A DNA stretch of 64,000 bases from Pisolithus tinctorius (GCA_024663395.1 JANFAH010000032.1:558001-622000), one strand, 5' to 3'; shown: positions 22,902 through 33,519, numbered from the stretch's first letter. Made by a program: numbers and translations. Notes: generated from the sequence alone by a model not told the origin.

Positions 22902-23570
22902 TGTCACAACCATGCATTTACTCTAAGTCCCTACTCACTCCACACCCTACTCCACTGCTCATTCACACTCTCTGCACCAACTCTGCCTGCACTCTACCAT
23001 TTATGAGTCTCCTCCACTCTGCCTTCTGTTGGACTTGTACCAGTCTCTCATCAGACCATGCAGGCCATCCTTGTGCACCACATGGTCCATTACCTGGATT
23101 GTTTCCTTTTTGGCTTGTTCTGTGTTACCTGTCATATGTTCTCCATCTTCCCTTCATTCATCATCCAGAAAGTTGTTACTTGAAAACTTATGAGTCTCCG
23201 TATGTCAGTCCTGATTCCAGTTACTGCACCTCCATAGCAGCATAAATGCATGTACGGTACTCCACTGTTCTTCAGTATGAATATCACCAAAGTTCCTACT
23301 CCATCTCTCTCCATCTTCTGTCTGTCAGAGTTATCTCCAAACATCTGTCTGGTCTCTTCCTCTGAAATATGAGGGCTGACATCATGCAAGGGGGTAGTGC
23401 ACAAGCTAAACCTGACACCCTCACCCTGCTCCATTTCTGCCTCAGCTGACTTTGTCCCTGCCAATCCTCCACTAGTCAGAGTTCCATTCATCTGTGTCAG
23501 ACTTGCTTCCACACCTCTCTCCAGACCTGGTTAAGCATCAGAGTTGATTGGAGTAGGCTCAGACTTGACA
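22902..23570 (+). repeat. Solo LTR, family A, right arm of the palindrome
   Basis: Inverse of 15673-16391, starting TGTCACAACC and ending ACTTGACA, with flanks GTACT (22897-22901) and GTGCT (23571-23575), the reverse complement of the left-arm duplication. It is about 50 bp shorter through an internal deletion near 23,070. Confidence 0.85.
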
Positions 23571-23739
23571 GTGCTCTATAGAACCATATGTGTCTTGCTT
23601 AATTCACTTGCTCTATATGTTCCTTGGCATCCATTCCACTTATACATCTACCTTTCTGAGATAAGTTGTGATTAGAACAGTTAGAACAACCACTGTTTTC
23701 CTGATGGATGGAGAATCTCCACCAGGACATGGCCTGGGA

Positions 23740-24110
23740 AAGTGGGTCTATTTAGCCTGGGGAAAACCCAGGTTCACCCTGGAAAGGGGTCTAATTAGCC
23801 TATGGGAAGCCCACGTTCTGCCTGGAAAGCAGGTCTATTTACCCTGGGGAAACCCAGGTCAGCCTAGAATGTAGGTCTATTTAGCCTGGGGAAAGCCCAG
23901 GTTCACCCTGGAGAGCAGGTCTATTTAGCCTGGGAAATCCCAGGTTCACCTGGAAAGCAGGTCTATTTAGCCTGGGGAAAGCCCAGGTTCACCTGGAAAG
24001 CAGGTCTATTTAGCCTGGGGAAAGCCCAGGATCAACCTGGAAAGCAGGTCTATTTAGCCTGGGGAAAGCCCAGGATCAACCTGGAAAGGGGGTCTATTTA
24101 GCCTGCAGAA
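23740..24110. repeat. Tandem array (about nine units), right arm
   Basis: Inverse of 14960-15520, with cores GGTCTATTTAGCCTGGGG and a shorter total length. Confidence 0.85.
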
Positions 24111-24340
24111 AGTCCAACTTGGACCCCAGCTACCCTTTCATTTGATGTATAATATATATATATATTATGGAGAAAACGTTTTCTCCAACCATATCAAATT
24201 GCTGCCCTGGAGAATCTCCAGGAATGGTGGTGGAGAATCCCCAAAAGTTGGGAATTCCCAACAAAATGACACCTATTAGGTTAATACTTATATCAAAATC
24301 TCCAGACCTAATAGGTCTCTGAGGGGGGTTGACTGAAGTG

Positions 24341-24998
24341 GCAGGGCCCTATGCAATGCATTAGCAAGAAAATTAAACACGTAGTAACTCACCATGGTGG
24401 CAGATTGGTTGGCATCTGCAGGCGAGGAGTTGGCGATGAATGGATCTTCTGGTAATATGGTAGTCAACAAAAATTCTACGGTCTGGAACATGAGGTGAGT
24501 GAACACAATCCTAGAACACGGAGGCAAATGACGTACTATGGGACCTTGAAACTTTGGCTCGAAAGATACTGTGATGTTCTGGATGCTGGGTGGAACCTGA
24601 AGTCTAATAACATGGGGCCGATTTTGGATGGTAGTTGATTTGGATATTGCATCGATGAGCTCAATTTCATCGGCCTGTGAAGTAGAAACTGTGTCGTTAG
24701 CATGGATATTGACCTTGACCGAATGAATAAGTATGCCAGATGGATAAGTACAGGCAGACAGATGTACAAAATGCTTGTTCATGGTGAACATGGTGAACTG
24801 GGGAACATGGAGACCAAGGGAAAAAAAAGCTAAGTCCATCTGTCTTTCTGAGGGTTGGAAAGGTAGAAAGGGCCACTTTTCAGATAGCAGTATCATTGGA
24901 TTATGGTCAATGGAGTCGAGCATAGTTGGGGTTGGGAAATGCATCATGCGAGAGGTCAGGTTATTGGTGTATTGTCTATATTCGGATCTCGCATACAT
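24341..24998 (-). CDS. ORF fragment flanking the palindrome; possible 5' part of the split gene
   Basis: A frame on - from 24998 reads a hydrophobic, His/Pro-rich protein (PMILLSEKWPFLPFQPSERQ and onward) to a donor-like ATG|GTGAGT near 24,393. The next bases carry a branch-like GCTAAT and, after removal of the palindrome, an AG acceptor joining the frame of 14728-14580. So the palindrome may have landed inside a 55-nt intron. I do not recognise the protein, and its membership in the Tnp2 gene is inferred only from the splice geometry. Confidence 0.35.
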
Positions 24999-25344
24999 GG
25001 GATTATTTGGACATGTTACTCAGAAATCATCTAGTCAGATTTTGCTCAGACTAATGGTTATATCTTCCAAAAAAAATCTAAGGTCAGATTATCTACATTT
25101 AAAGAGTCTGATTATCCCCCCCACTAAAATTTCGTTTCCACAGTGAATGTGGGGTAGGAGTATTGGATGTCTGGGCTGAAAAGCCCCTGAAAGGACTAAT
25201 GGGGTCTGGAGAGCACCTAGTGGTGCCCAAGGCAGCTAGTGCTGTTTCACAGTGAGTTCCACTGGCTGAGGTGGAGTTGGGTTGGTGGCAGAGCAGCCAC
25301 AGGGAGGTTGTAAATGAGTCTTTGTTGCCATGGTATGTTAGACC
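24999..25344. other. Intergenic, nothing recognised
   Basis: A G-run (TGGGGGGGATAATC on -, plus 25,111-25,124) resembles a polypurine tract, and AGATTATC/TGATTATC repeats flank it, but I cannot define an element. Confidence 0.3.
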
Positions 25345-26077
25345 TGTCAAGTCTGAGCCTACTCCAACCAACTCCAACACTAGACAAGGTCTGGGAGAGG
25401 TTTGGAAGCAAGTCTGACAGAAAGAACTGAACTCCAACTGGCAGAGTGTTGGCAGGAATGAAGTCTGCTGAGACAAAAGCAGAGCAGAGTGAGGGCATTG
25501 GGTTTAGCTTGTGTGCTACCCCCTTGCATGATCTCAGCCCTTGTATTTCAGAGGGAGAGTACAGACAGGATGTCAGAGGTAACTCTGACAGGCAGAAGAT
25601 GGAGACAGAGGGAGTAGGAACTAAGTTGATATTTGTACTGAAGAACAGCAGAGTATGATACATGCTTTTATACTACTACAGAGGTACAGTAACCAGAATT
25701 GGGACTGACATATGGAGACTCATAAAGTTTCAAGTAAAACTTCCTAGACAATGAACAAAGAGTAGACAGAGGACATACAAACAGGTAATACAGAACATCC
25801 CAAAGAGGGAACAGTCCAGGCACTGGACCATGCAGTGCATGCACTGCAGAGTACCTGATCATGTGCTGTCAGGGAGAAGTCCAAAGGGTAGTCACACAAC
25901 TCCTCAGAGAATGGTCTGTGTGGTCCAGTAGGAGAGCAATACAAGTCCAACAGCAGTTGGAGCAGAGATGACTCATAAACATCAGGGGATGGGCAGAGTT
26001 GGTGTGGAGTGAGCAAACAACTGGCAGAAAGGGGTGCAGAGTGAGTGAGGACTTAGGATGAATGCACAGTCATGACA
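25345..26077 (-). repeat. Solo LTR, family A
   Basis: 733 bp from TGTCAAGTC to AGTCATGACA with the perfect 5-bp duplication AGACC (25340-25344 and 26078-26082). It is depleted in CpG, so it is older than the copies at 26908 and 34843. Confidence 0.9.
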
Positions 26078-26107
26078 AGACCCACACAAGTAGTGAGTCT
26101 GAAATAC

Positions 26108-26633
26108 TGTCAAGCTTGTGAAGTCCAGGTTGAGTCCAGACTGGAGACCAAAATGGGCATGAGGCTGAGGGGGGGTCAGGGTCACAAGTGTAGCAGAGGT
26201 AAAGAGGGGTGGACTGATTGGACTTAGTGACTGAGGTTACAGCACTATTCCCTTGTGTGGGTCTCAGTCTGAGTCTGAGGCCAAGGTGGGGTTATCAGAG
26301 TAACTTAGTTGATTTCAGACTGGAGAGTACAGGCTGAGTATCTAAGAGCTTATATACTAGAAGTAGCTATAGTACAGAGACTGGTAATGCTGGTCTTGCA
26401 AAGATTGCTAAGATGATTGCTAAGACAAGTATTAGTAAGGCATGACTAAGGTAATGGAGACCAGGACAGGGCAGACTGGGGACAGGACCAGGCAGAGCTT
26501 AACCAAAGTGACACACACTGCAAAGCAGTGTTAACCATGCTAGACCATTTGGAGGTAGGTGTTTGACAAGACTGAGGCCAGACTGGATGAGTGCAAGGCC
26601 AAGTCCAGCTGGGGTTGAGGCATGGTTATGACA
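26108..26633 (-). repeat. LTR, family F
   Basis: 526 bp from TGTCAAGC to GGTTATGACA, homologous over its length to the inverse of 29346-29874. No matching target duplication is seen (AATAC versus CACCT). It abuts the RNase H tail of the old family E Gypsy, which it truncates. Confidence 0.7.
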
Positions 26634-26905
26634 CACCTGATGCACTCTCCTGCTGACCTGATCACATCCCCAATGATGATGAAGACAACAAAGGAGTTAC
26701 CCTCCTTCCCCAGATGATGTTTGTCAATCTCATTGACACCAACTTAACTCAGAAGGTCACCTCCTCTTCCATGACAGACCCCATAGTCTAAACTGCACTT
26801 TGTGCTATTGAAAATGTCAACATGCCACTCCCATTCAAATCTCATGTTTCCAATTGGAAATTTGATAATGGAGTGCTACTTTACAAAAACTGAGTGTACA
26901 TTCCT
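26634..26905 (+). pseudogene. Old Gypsy E pol: RNase H end and start of integrase
   Basis: The trace PDALSC, a stop, then PDHIPNDDEDNKGVTLL is the typical end of a Gypsy RNase H domain and the linker to integrase. It continues to LLYKNCVYIPD, the front of the integrase zinc domain, where family A has inserted. The in-frame TGA at CTGACCT sits where Arg is expected. Confidence 0.7.
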
Positions 26906-26907
26906 GA

Positions 26908-27621
26908 TGTCAAGTCTGGGCCTACTCTGACCAACTCTGATGCTATACAAGGTCTAGAGAAAGGTTCGGAAGCAAGTCCAACACAGAGGAACAGAACTCC
27001 GACTAGCGGAGTGTTGGCAGAGACGAAGACTGCTGAAGCGAAGGCAGAACAGAGTGAGGGCGTCGGGTTTAGCTCGTGCGCTACCCCCTTGCATGATCTC
27101 AGCCCTCGTATTTCAGAGGGAGAGTACAGATGGAGAGTTGAAGATAACTCCGACAGACAGAAGACGGAATCAGAGGGAGTAGGAACTAAGTTGATATTCA
27201 TACTGAAGAACAGCAGAGTACAGTACATGCTTTTATACTGCTATGGAGGTACAGTAATCGGAATCGGAACTGACATACGGAGACTCATAAATTTTCAAGT
27301 AAAATTTCCTGGATGATGAATGAAGGGTAGACGGAGGACATACGAACGGGTAACACAGAACATCCAGAAAAGGAAATAGTCCAGGTGCTGGACCATGCAG
27401 TGAGCACACTGCAGAGTACCTGACTGCAAAGGTAGTCACATGACCCCTCAGAGAACAGACCGCTCGGTCCGGTAAGAGAGCAACACAAGTCCGACAGCAG
27501 TCAGAGCGGAGATGGTTTGCAACCAACAGAAGTTGGGCGGAGTTGGTGCAGAGTGAGCAGATGACCGGCAGAAAAGGTTGTGGAGTGAGCAAAGACCTAT
27601 GACAAACACACGGTTATGACA
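26908..27621 (-). repeat. LTR, family A (3' LTR)
   Basis: 714 bp, TGTCAAGTC to GGTTATGACA. On - a TATAAAA box lies in CAGTATAAAAGCATG (plus 27,225-27,239). Differences from the partner LTR are, as far as I read them, all transitions. Confidence 0.93.
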
Positions 27622-27817
27622 GTGCCCCCCCCCTTAGGGCCTGAACCCCTGAAGGCCACATGTATGGGACGAGATCAACACGAGTTGATCATTTGAAATT
27701 ATTTTGATGCCTCAAGGATGATGGCTTTAGCTGCAGCAGAGCTCCGTCAGAGTTCGAAGTACTGCTTAAAAACACATGTTAGGGTACTGAACCTTCGTAC
27801 CCCATCCCCCCATCATC

Positions 27818-29064
27818 ATGTCTTCCCAGCACCAGAGCAAAACCCCCCAACCAACCCCAGGCCATGTCCACGACTATTCCCAAGTCGCAGATGAAGAGCT
27901 GGCCATCCTCACTGACGACTCCACCGACACCGAGCGGGAGAAGTCTGCAGAGAAGGTGCGCCGACGAGAGGAGGCTGAGTGGAGAGAGAGGGAGCGCGAG
28001 GCAGAGCGCAGGGCCAAGCGCAAGGAGGCCAAGAGATGGAAGGCAGAGGAGGAGAGGCTGGAGGCGGAGTGGAGGAAGAGAGTGGAGGAGGAAGAGGAGG
28101 TTCGAAGGAAGAAGGTGGCGGAGGAGGAGGCAGAAAGACAGAGGCAGAGAGCCTCTCAGGAGAGGGCCCAGGCCAGGCGGAATGAGGCTGCACAGAGGTG
28201 AGTAGCAGATTACTGCGAGTCAGGCGGAGCTGACCCATTATTTTTACTTTTTATTTTTATTTTTTGACCCTACTCTACCTCAGGTTAACTGGCATGGTGT
28301 ATGACGTCAACACCACCCAGAAGGTCCCTGGGGCCTCTGTGGTGGTCACCACGACCAGAAGGGCCCCCTGCACTCGCTGTATAGCGAGTCTGACAGTGGG
28401 GCAGTGCGAGCTGGGACAAGGCAAGACCAGGGCCTGCGTGCCCTGTCATAACAAGAAGAAGACTTGCAGTTGGATGCAGGAAGAGGCGGCGGCGGGACCC
28501 TCGTGGAAGAGGGCAGGGACAGGAAGTTTCCGAGGGGAGAAAAAGAAGAAGCCATGAGGGAAGGGAAAGGAGAAAGCGACAGAGACAGAGGAAGCAGACA
28601 ATGAGCAGGAGATAGGCGGAGAAGACGAGCCAGCAACCCCCCTCGAGGGTCCCTCAGGGGCGGGGGTACACACATGGTGGGCAGAATGGGAGAGGGAGCA
28701 GCAGCTGCAGGCCATGGAGAGGCAGGCCGAAGCGCATGAGACCGCTGCACTGGCCTTCGAGAAGATGGCAGAGGCAGCGGAGCGGATGGCAGAGGCTGCA
28801 GAGTGGACCACCGACGAGTGGGCACTGTACCACACCTGGGCAGAGTGGGCAGAGATGAGGAGAAGGGAGGATGCATGTGAGGCCAGAGTGGCCGAGTTCA
28901 AATGCGCAGGAGGAGGATGGAAGAGGCCGCAGTCAGAGGCAGCAAAGGACCAGCAAGAGGAAGCAGATGAAGGTGCGGAGGGGGATAACGAGGAAGAAGT
29001 CGAAGGGGAGCAGGAAGGCGGTGAAGAACAGGAGGGTGGCAGAGAGCAAACGATGGAAGAGTAG
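27818..29064 (+). CDS. Antisense extra gene in Gypsy A: coiled coil with Zn2Cys6-like cluster
   Basis: Exon 1 (27818-28197) encodes a 127-residue protein start dominated by Glu/Arg/Lys/Ala heptads (coiled coil from about residue 40). An intron GTGAGT..CTCAG (28198-28283) leads to exon 2, which holds CTRC-x8-C-x9-C-x2-C-x6-C (28354-28452), close to the fungal Zn2Cys6 pattern. A second Ala/Glu-rich helix and an acidic Glu/Gly tail follow. One in-frame TGA (28555-28557, KKP-stop-GKG) lies where Arg CGA would fit; beyond it the same frame stays open to 29064. The gene lies between pol and the 3' LTR in opposite orientation, ending about 195 bp from the pol stop. A DNA-binding or regulatory role is inference. 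Confidence 0.6.
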
Positions 29065-29259
29065 AGTAGTTTTCCTTTTTTTTTTTTTTGTCTTTCTTGT
29101 TTTTCTGTTCATATTTTTGGTACTACTACTAAATAGACTTGTGACCTTACTTGCGATTCTGAGAAGTGAGACAGACGAGCGGAGAAAAATCTAAAGTACT
29201 TAAAGTAAGTCGGTAAGGGGCGGAGTTGGCCCACGGAGGATGGTTATGTAGGCAGTGTA

Positions 29260-32200
29260 TTATGGCAGAGGTTGGTATGGACCAGGTTTATGCAGATATT
29301 GTTCGTGGAAAGCAGAGACTATGTCGGAAGCGTGATCTAGTTCAGTGTCATAGTCATGCCTCGACCCCGGCCGGACTCGGCCTCGCACTCACTCAGTCCG
29401 GCCTCGGCCTCACTTGTCCCGTATCTCCAGTTGGTCTAGTGCGGTAGACACTGCTTTGCAGTGTCTGTCATTTTGGTTAAGTCCTGTCCCCGGTCTTGTC
29501 CCCGGTCCACTCTGTCCCGGTCTCCGTTACCTTAGTCATACGTTACTAATACCTGTCTTACCAATCCTCTTAGCAATCCTTGCGAGGCCGGCATTACCGG
29601 TCTCCGTACTATAGCTACTCTAGTATATAAGCTTGTAGATACTCGGCCTGTAGACCTCAGTCTGAAATCAACTAAGTTAACCCTGATAACCCCGCTTCGG
29701 CCTCGGACTCGGACTGGGACCCACACAAGGGAATAGCGCTGTTTCCTCAGTCGCTAAGTCCAAACAGTCCAAACATCTGCACCCTCGACTTCACCCCTGA
29801 CCCCGACCCCCTCGGCTTCGCACCCGCTTCGGTCTCCGGTCCGGCCTTAACCCGGACAATCCCCGTACTTGATATTCAGTTGCAAGCAACCAAGAGGTTT
29901 CCTCATCAGTGTTCTCGTAACCAGCCCAGCGGACTAGATACAAGAGCTGACAATGGCAGCGACGGCGATCCACCTTAGAGTCGAGTATCTCTGATACTTT
30001 GTACTCAAGGTCACCATCGACATCCACTGGCAGAGGCAGAGGTTGTTGTCAGTTTGGGAACGGGTTAGCCGCTGCGGCTTCCAGTTGTGAGACATGGAAG
30101 ACCGGATGTACCGAGTGCATAGAGTCAGGAAGCTTAAGGGTGGTGGAGTGTGTACCTGGCCTGGCCAAGATGGTGAACGGACCTAAGTACTTTTTGGAGA
30201 GTTTTTCCGAAGGGCGAGTCAAGCAGAAGTACCTGACTTTGATGTAGGCCTGTTCTCCGACCTTGAACTCAGGCGGAGGTATGCGTTTGGCATCTGCTGG
30301 ACCCTGGTAGCGCTGTTGAGCGGCGGACATTTCAGAGCGGAGGAAGTCATGAAGGGCGGAGAGCTCAATGACATAGTCATGAGCCCTTGGAGAGGTGAAG
30401 TCCTGGTCAGGGACCACAGACAGGTTTGGGTGGTATCCCTTGTTAGCGAAGAAGGGAGAAACTCCAGTTGTCGCACTTGGTGCATTGTTGAAAGTGAACT
30501 CCACTAGGGGTAACAGCTCAGCCCAGTTGTCTTGTTGGTAGTTACAGTAGACACGAAGGTACTGCTCGAGGGTCTGGTTCGTTTGCTCGGTCTGGCCATT
30601 GCCTGCTGGGTGGTAACCCGAAGTGAAGTGAAGACGCATATCAAGGGCCTTCCCTAGTGAGCGGAAGAAGTGTGAGACGAACTCAGGACCTCTGTCGGAG
30701 GTGACATTAGCTGGTACTCTGTGCTTGGAGAAGATGTGGGTAAGGAAGAGCTTAGCGAGTTCGGCGGAGGTGACGGAGTCGTGGGTGGGGATGAACACCG
30801 CCTGCTTTGAGAGGCGGTCCACTACCATGAGTACAGCAGAGTAGCCATTGGAGTTGGGGAGGTGTTCAATGAAGTCCATGGAGATGGAGTTCCAAGGTCT
30901 CTCTGGGACAGGGAGTTGCTTCAGTAGACCATAAAGGCGGTGGCGCAGAGTTTTGCTCCGTCTGCAGGCAGTGCAAGACCTGACGTATTCTTTCATGTCA
31001 GAGCGGAGGTTAGGCCACACGTAGTCCCTGCGGACGAGTTCTAGGGTGCGGTTTTGCCCGAAATGGCCTGCTAGAGGATGATCATGCTTGAATTGAAGCA
31101 CTCGAAGGCAGAGGTCATCAATGTCAGGGACGAAGATCCGACCGTCAAGGCAGAGTAGACCGTCGGAGTCCAGGGACCACCAAGGCTTAGTTGGAGCTGG
31201 AAGATGGCTGGCAGATACAGGGTCGGATGGTAAGGCAGAGATGATGTCAGAGTGCAAGCACTCAACATCGAAGACCATGGCAGCACGGAGCACAGGTGCC
31301 ATGAGGGTGGTGGTATGGAGGGACGACGCAAGTTGCTCCTGTGTAAACATAGGGCGGAGATTGTGAGGATTTACCTGCGCATAGTCCCTATCCCCCCCTT
31401 TTGGGTAGACGTCCCAACGTCACGTAAGTGCGTCGGGTTTGGCTCCTAAGTGGCCAGGTCGGAAGCGGATGGAAAGATTAAATTGCGAAAGGTACTCTGA
31501 CCAGTGGGCCTGCCGACGGGTGAGAACCTTAGAAGTGGAAAAGTACTCAAGGTTTTTGTGGTCCATCACCATGTCGACAGGCAAGGCGGAACCTTCTAGG
31601 TAATGCCACCAGTGGCGGAAAGCCTCGAAGATAGCCAACAGCTCCTTGTCGTGGGTATCATAGTTGAGTTCTGGCGTGGTCATGGTGCGAGAGTAGAAAG
31701 CGACTGGGTGGAGTTCACCGTCGGAGCAGGTGATCGACAAAATGCCAGCAATGGCATAGTCAGAGGCATCGGTTTCCACTGTAAGCGGAGCGTCAGGAAC
31801 CCAGTGAGTGAGAATAGGAGCAGAGCTGAAGGCATCCTTCAGGCAGAGGAAAGTGGAGCAGCACTCCTTGGAAAAGTTCCAAGGAGCACCCTTTCGCGTG
31901 AGGTGAGTGAGTGGAATGACGATGTCAGAGTAGTTATTAATGAATCATCTATAGAAATTTGCGAAACCAAGGAAAGACTGGATGTCTCACACCTTCTGCA
32001 GCTCAGGCCAGTTGTGGACTGCCTGAACCTTCTCAGTGGACATGGTGAGACCGGAGGGAGAAAGAACATAACTGAGGTACTCGACAGAATCGGAGTGAAA
32101 CTCGCACTTCTCTGGCTTGGCATAAAGACCATGCTTTCGAAGGCAGCGGAGTACCTCTTTTATGTGTTCGCGATGCGACTCCATGTCCTGCGAATAGATT

Positions 32201-33513
32201 AGGATGTCATCGAGGTATACCACGATGCAGACATCGAGCATGTCTGCAAAGATGCTATTGGTGAATCGCTGGAAAGCCGCAGGCATGTTAGTCAGACTGA
32301 ATGGCATTACCTGCCACTCGTAAGAACCATAATGAGTGCGGAAAGCTGTTTTCCATTCATCTCCATCTGCTAAGCAGACTAGATGATAGGCATGGTGGAG
32401 ATCGATCTTGGTGTAGACTTTGGTGCAGCTTGGAGAGTCGAGTAGGTCGGAGATGAGCGGCAGCAGATAGTGATCTTTTTTCATGATTTTGTTGAGTCCT
32501 CGGTAGTCTACGCAGAGGCGGAGTGAACCGTCCTTCTTCTTTATGAAGAGGACAGGGGCACCATGAGCGGAGGTGGATTGTTTGATGAAACCGTAGCCAA
32601 GATGCTCGTCAATGAAGGTGTGGAGAGCTTCAAGCTCTGGCAGAGAAAGAGAGTAGATTGTACCAATGGGCAGAGAAGCTCCTTCCTCGAGGTCGATCTT
32701 GAGATCGAACGAGTGGTGTGGTGGAAGTTCAGTGGCCTTGTCTTTACTAAAGACATTGGCAAACTCGTGATACTCAGAAGGAACTGAGGAGAGGTCAGGA
32801 GGCGGAGATGAAGTGGAGGACGCACGAAGCTTCACATCATCAGCAGAGAGCTGTAAGTGGAACTGTCCAGAGCCAGGGAGAGCACAGGCTCTGACATACG
32901 CAGCAGCATTGATGAGTGAGATGAGCAGAGCAGAGCACGGTGAGTCTGTCAGAGGTGCAGTCGGAGCTGCAAACGGAGCAGAGGGTGTTGGATCCGGAGC
33001 GGAGGTTGCAGTGGAAGGTGACGAAGGCGCCTGGGGCATCGGCATTCCCTGTAACAGTGGTTTGAATGATATACTGCCCAGTACCCAGTCAATCGACGGA
33101 TTGAAGCGGGTGAGCCAGTTGTGTCCTAATACCAGTGAACATGAAGAATCCAATGGAGTAACATAAAATGAAACGGAATTGACATCGCTGGAAGGAAAGC
33201 GGAGGGAAAGATCTACTTCTTGGGAAATGACAGCATTTGTACTACCATCAAACAAGCAGAGCGGAATTGGCGGAGAAACGGAGGAAACAGGAATGGCATA
33301 TTTTTTGACTATCGACAGGTCTATGAAACAATGAGAAGAGCTGGAATCGATCAACACAGAAACAGTATCAACAGAATAATCCAGAAGAGTTACAGATGGA
33401 AGTAAGGAATTGGGACTAGAAAGAGCAGATGCATTGAGTCGGATGTCCGGTTGCGCACAGTTGGGATCAACGCTTCCTCCAGGCTGTGCGAGCTCCCTGG
33501 AGGAGCAGACTAA
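29260..33513 (-). pseudogene. Pol polyprotein of Gypsy A (protease, RT, RNase H, integrase, chromodomain)
   Basis: One frame from the frameshift at 33513 to the stop at 29262-29260. Protease has IDSSSSHCFID (33,350 region; DSG became DSS). RT has YTKIDLHHAYH and the intact VVYLDDILIYS. RNase H has ETDASDYAIAGIL, DKELLAIFEAF and DHKNLEYFS. Integrase has an HHCC domain (KHDHPLAGH .. CTACRRSK), SMDFIEHLP, SDRGPEF and NGQTEQTNQ, so all DDE residues remain. The chromodomain (30027-29875: YKVSEILDSKVDRR, YLVRWAGYENTDEETSW) is interrupted by a solo LTR at 29346-29874 and resumes LDHASDIVSAFHEQY. Only four stops break the frame (31989-31987, 31947-31945, 31422-31420, 30051-30049), all TGA where relatives have Arg. 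Confidence 0.9.
29346..29874 (+). repeat. Solo LTR, family F, inside the Gypsy A chromodomain
   Basis: 529 bp from TGTCATAG to ACTTGATA, flanked by TTCAG on both sides (29341-29345 and 29875-29879). CpG-rich. Removing it rejoins ATE|LDHASDIV of the chromodomain tail. Confidence 0.9.
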
Positions 33514-33519
33514 TTTTTT
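33480..33519 (-). promoter_or_regulatory. -1 ribosomal frameshift signal, Gypsy A gag-pol
   Basis: On - the gag end reads TCA AAA AAT TAG, so A_AAA_AAT (33519-33513) is a canonical slippery heptamer in the gag frame directly before the stop. After an 8-nt spacer a perfect 9-bp stem TCCTCCAGG/CCTGGAGGA follows (33504-33496 with 33483-33475, loop of 12 nt). Shifting by -1 enters the open pol frame (LVCSSREL..). Confidence 0.8.

Larger units (their letters stand above)
14729..24340. mobile_element. Giant palindromic (foldback) DNA element, unclassified
   Basis: The element begins CACTTCAGTCAACCCCCCT and its right end is the exact inverse (24322-24340). It is flanked by the 7-bp direct repeat GCAGGGC (14722-14728 and 24341-24347). 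Apart from a Harbinger insertion (18505-21541) it is one palindrome of about 6.57 kb, with two arms of about 3.2 kb around an 80-nt unpaired centre (about 17,886-17,964). Each arm, from the outside in, has a terminal stretch with GGAGATTCTCC dyads, a tandem array of about 45 bp, a solo LTR of family A, a 21-bp dyad array, a CACGTG-rich segment and a short ORF. No transposase of its own is seen. A 7-bp duplication does not fit CACTA (2-4 bp) or Harbinger (3 bp); hAT/KDZ-like or Dada-like groups (6-9 bp) would be nearer. The family is unknown to me. Confidence 0.8.

Noticed and set aside
14729..24340. Palindrome as a CACTA element because its ends start CACT
   Set aside because: CACTA elements make 2-4-bp duplications; here the flanks match over 7 bp and no 3-bp match fits the ends.
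14729..24340. Palindrome as an assembly artefact (inverted duplicate contig join)
   Set aside because: The arms differ in array copy number, in a 50-bp LTR deletion, in CpG decay and in the Harbinger insertion, and the whole is bounded by a target duplication; still worth confirming with long reads.
25100..25130. G-run near 25,111-25,124 as the polypurine tract of a further LTR element
   Set aside because: No LTR boundary, partner LTR or coding trace could be placed next to it.
26881..27592. ORFs within family A LTRs (also 25247-25663, 34744-35527, 15731-16000, 23132-23512)
   Set aside because: The same frames recur in every LTR copy on both strands, lack domains, and are explained by LTR homology.
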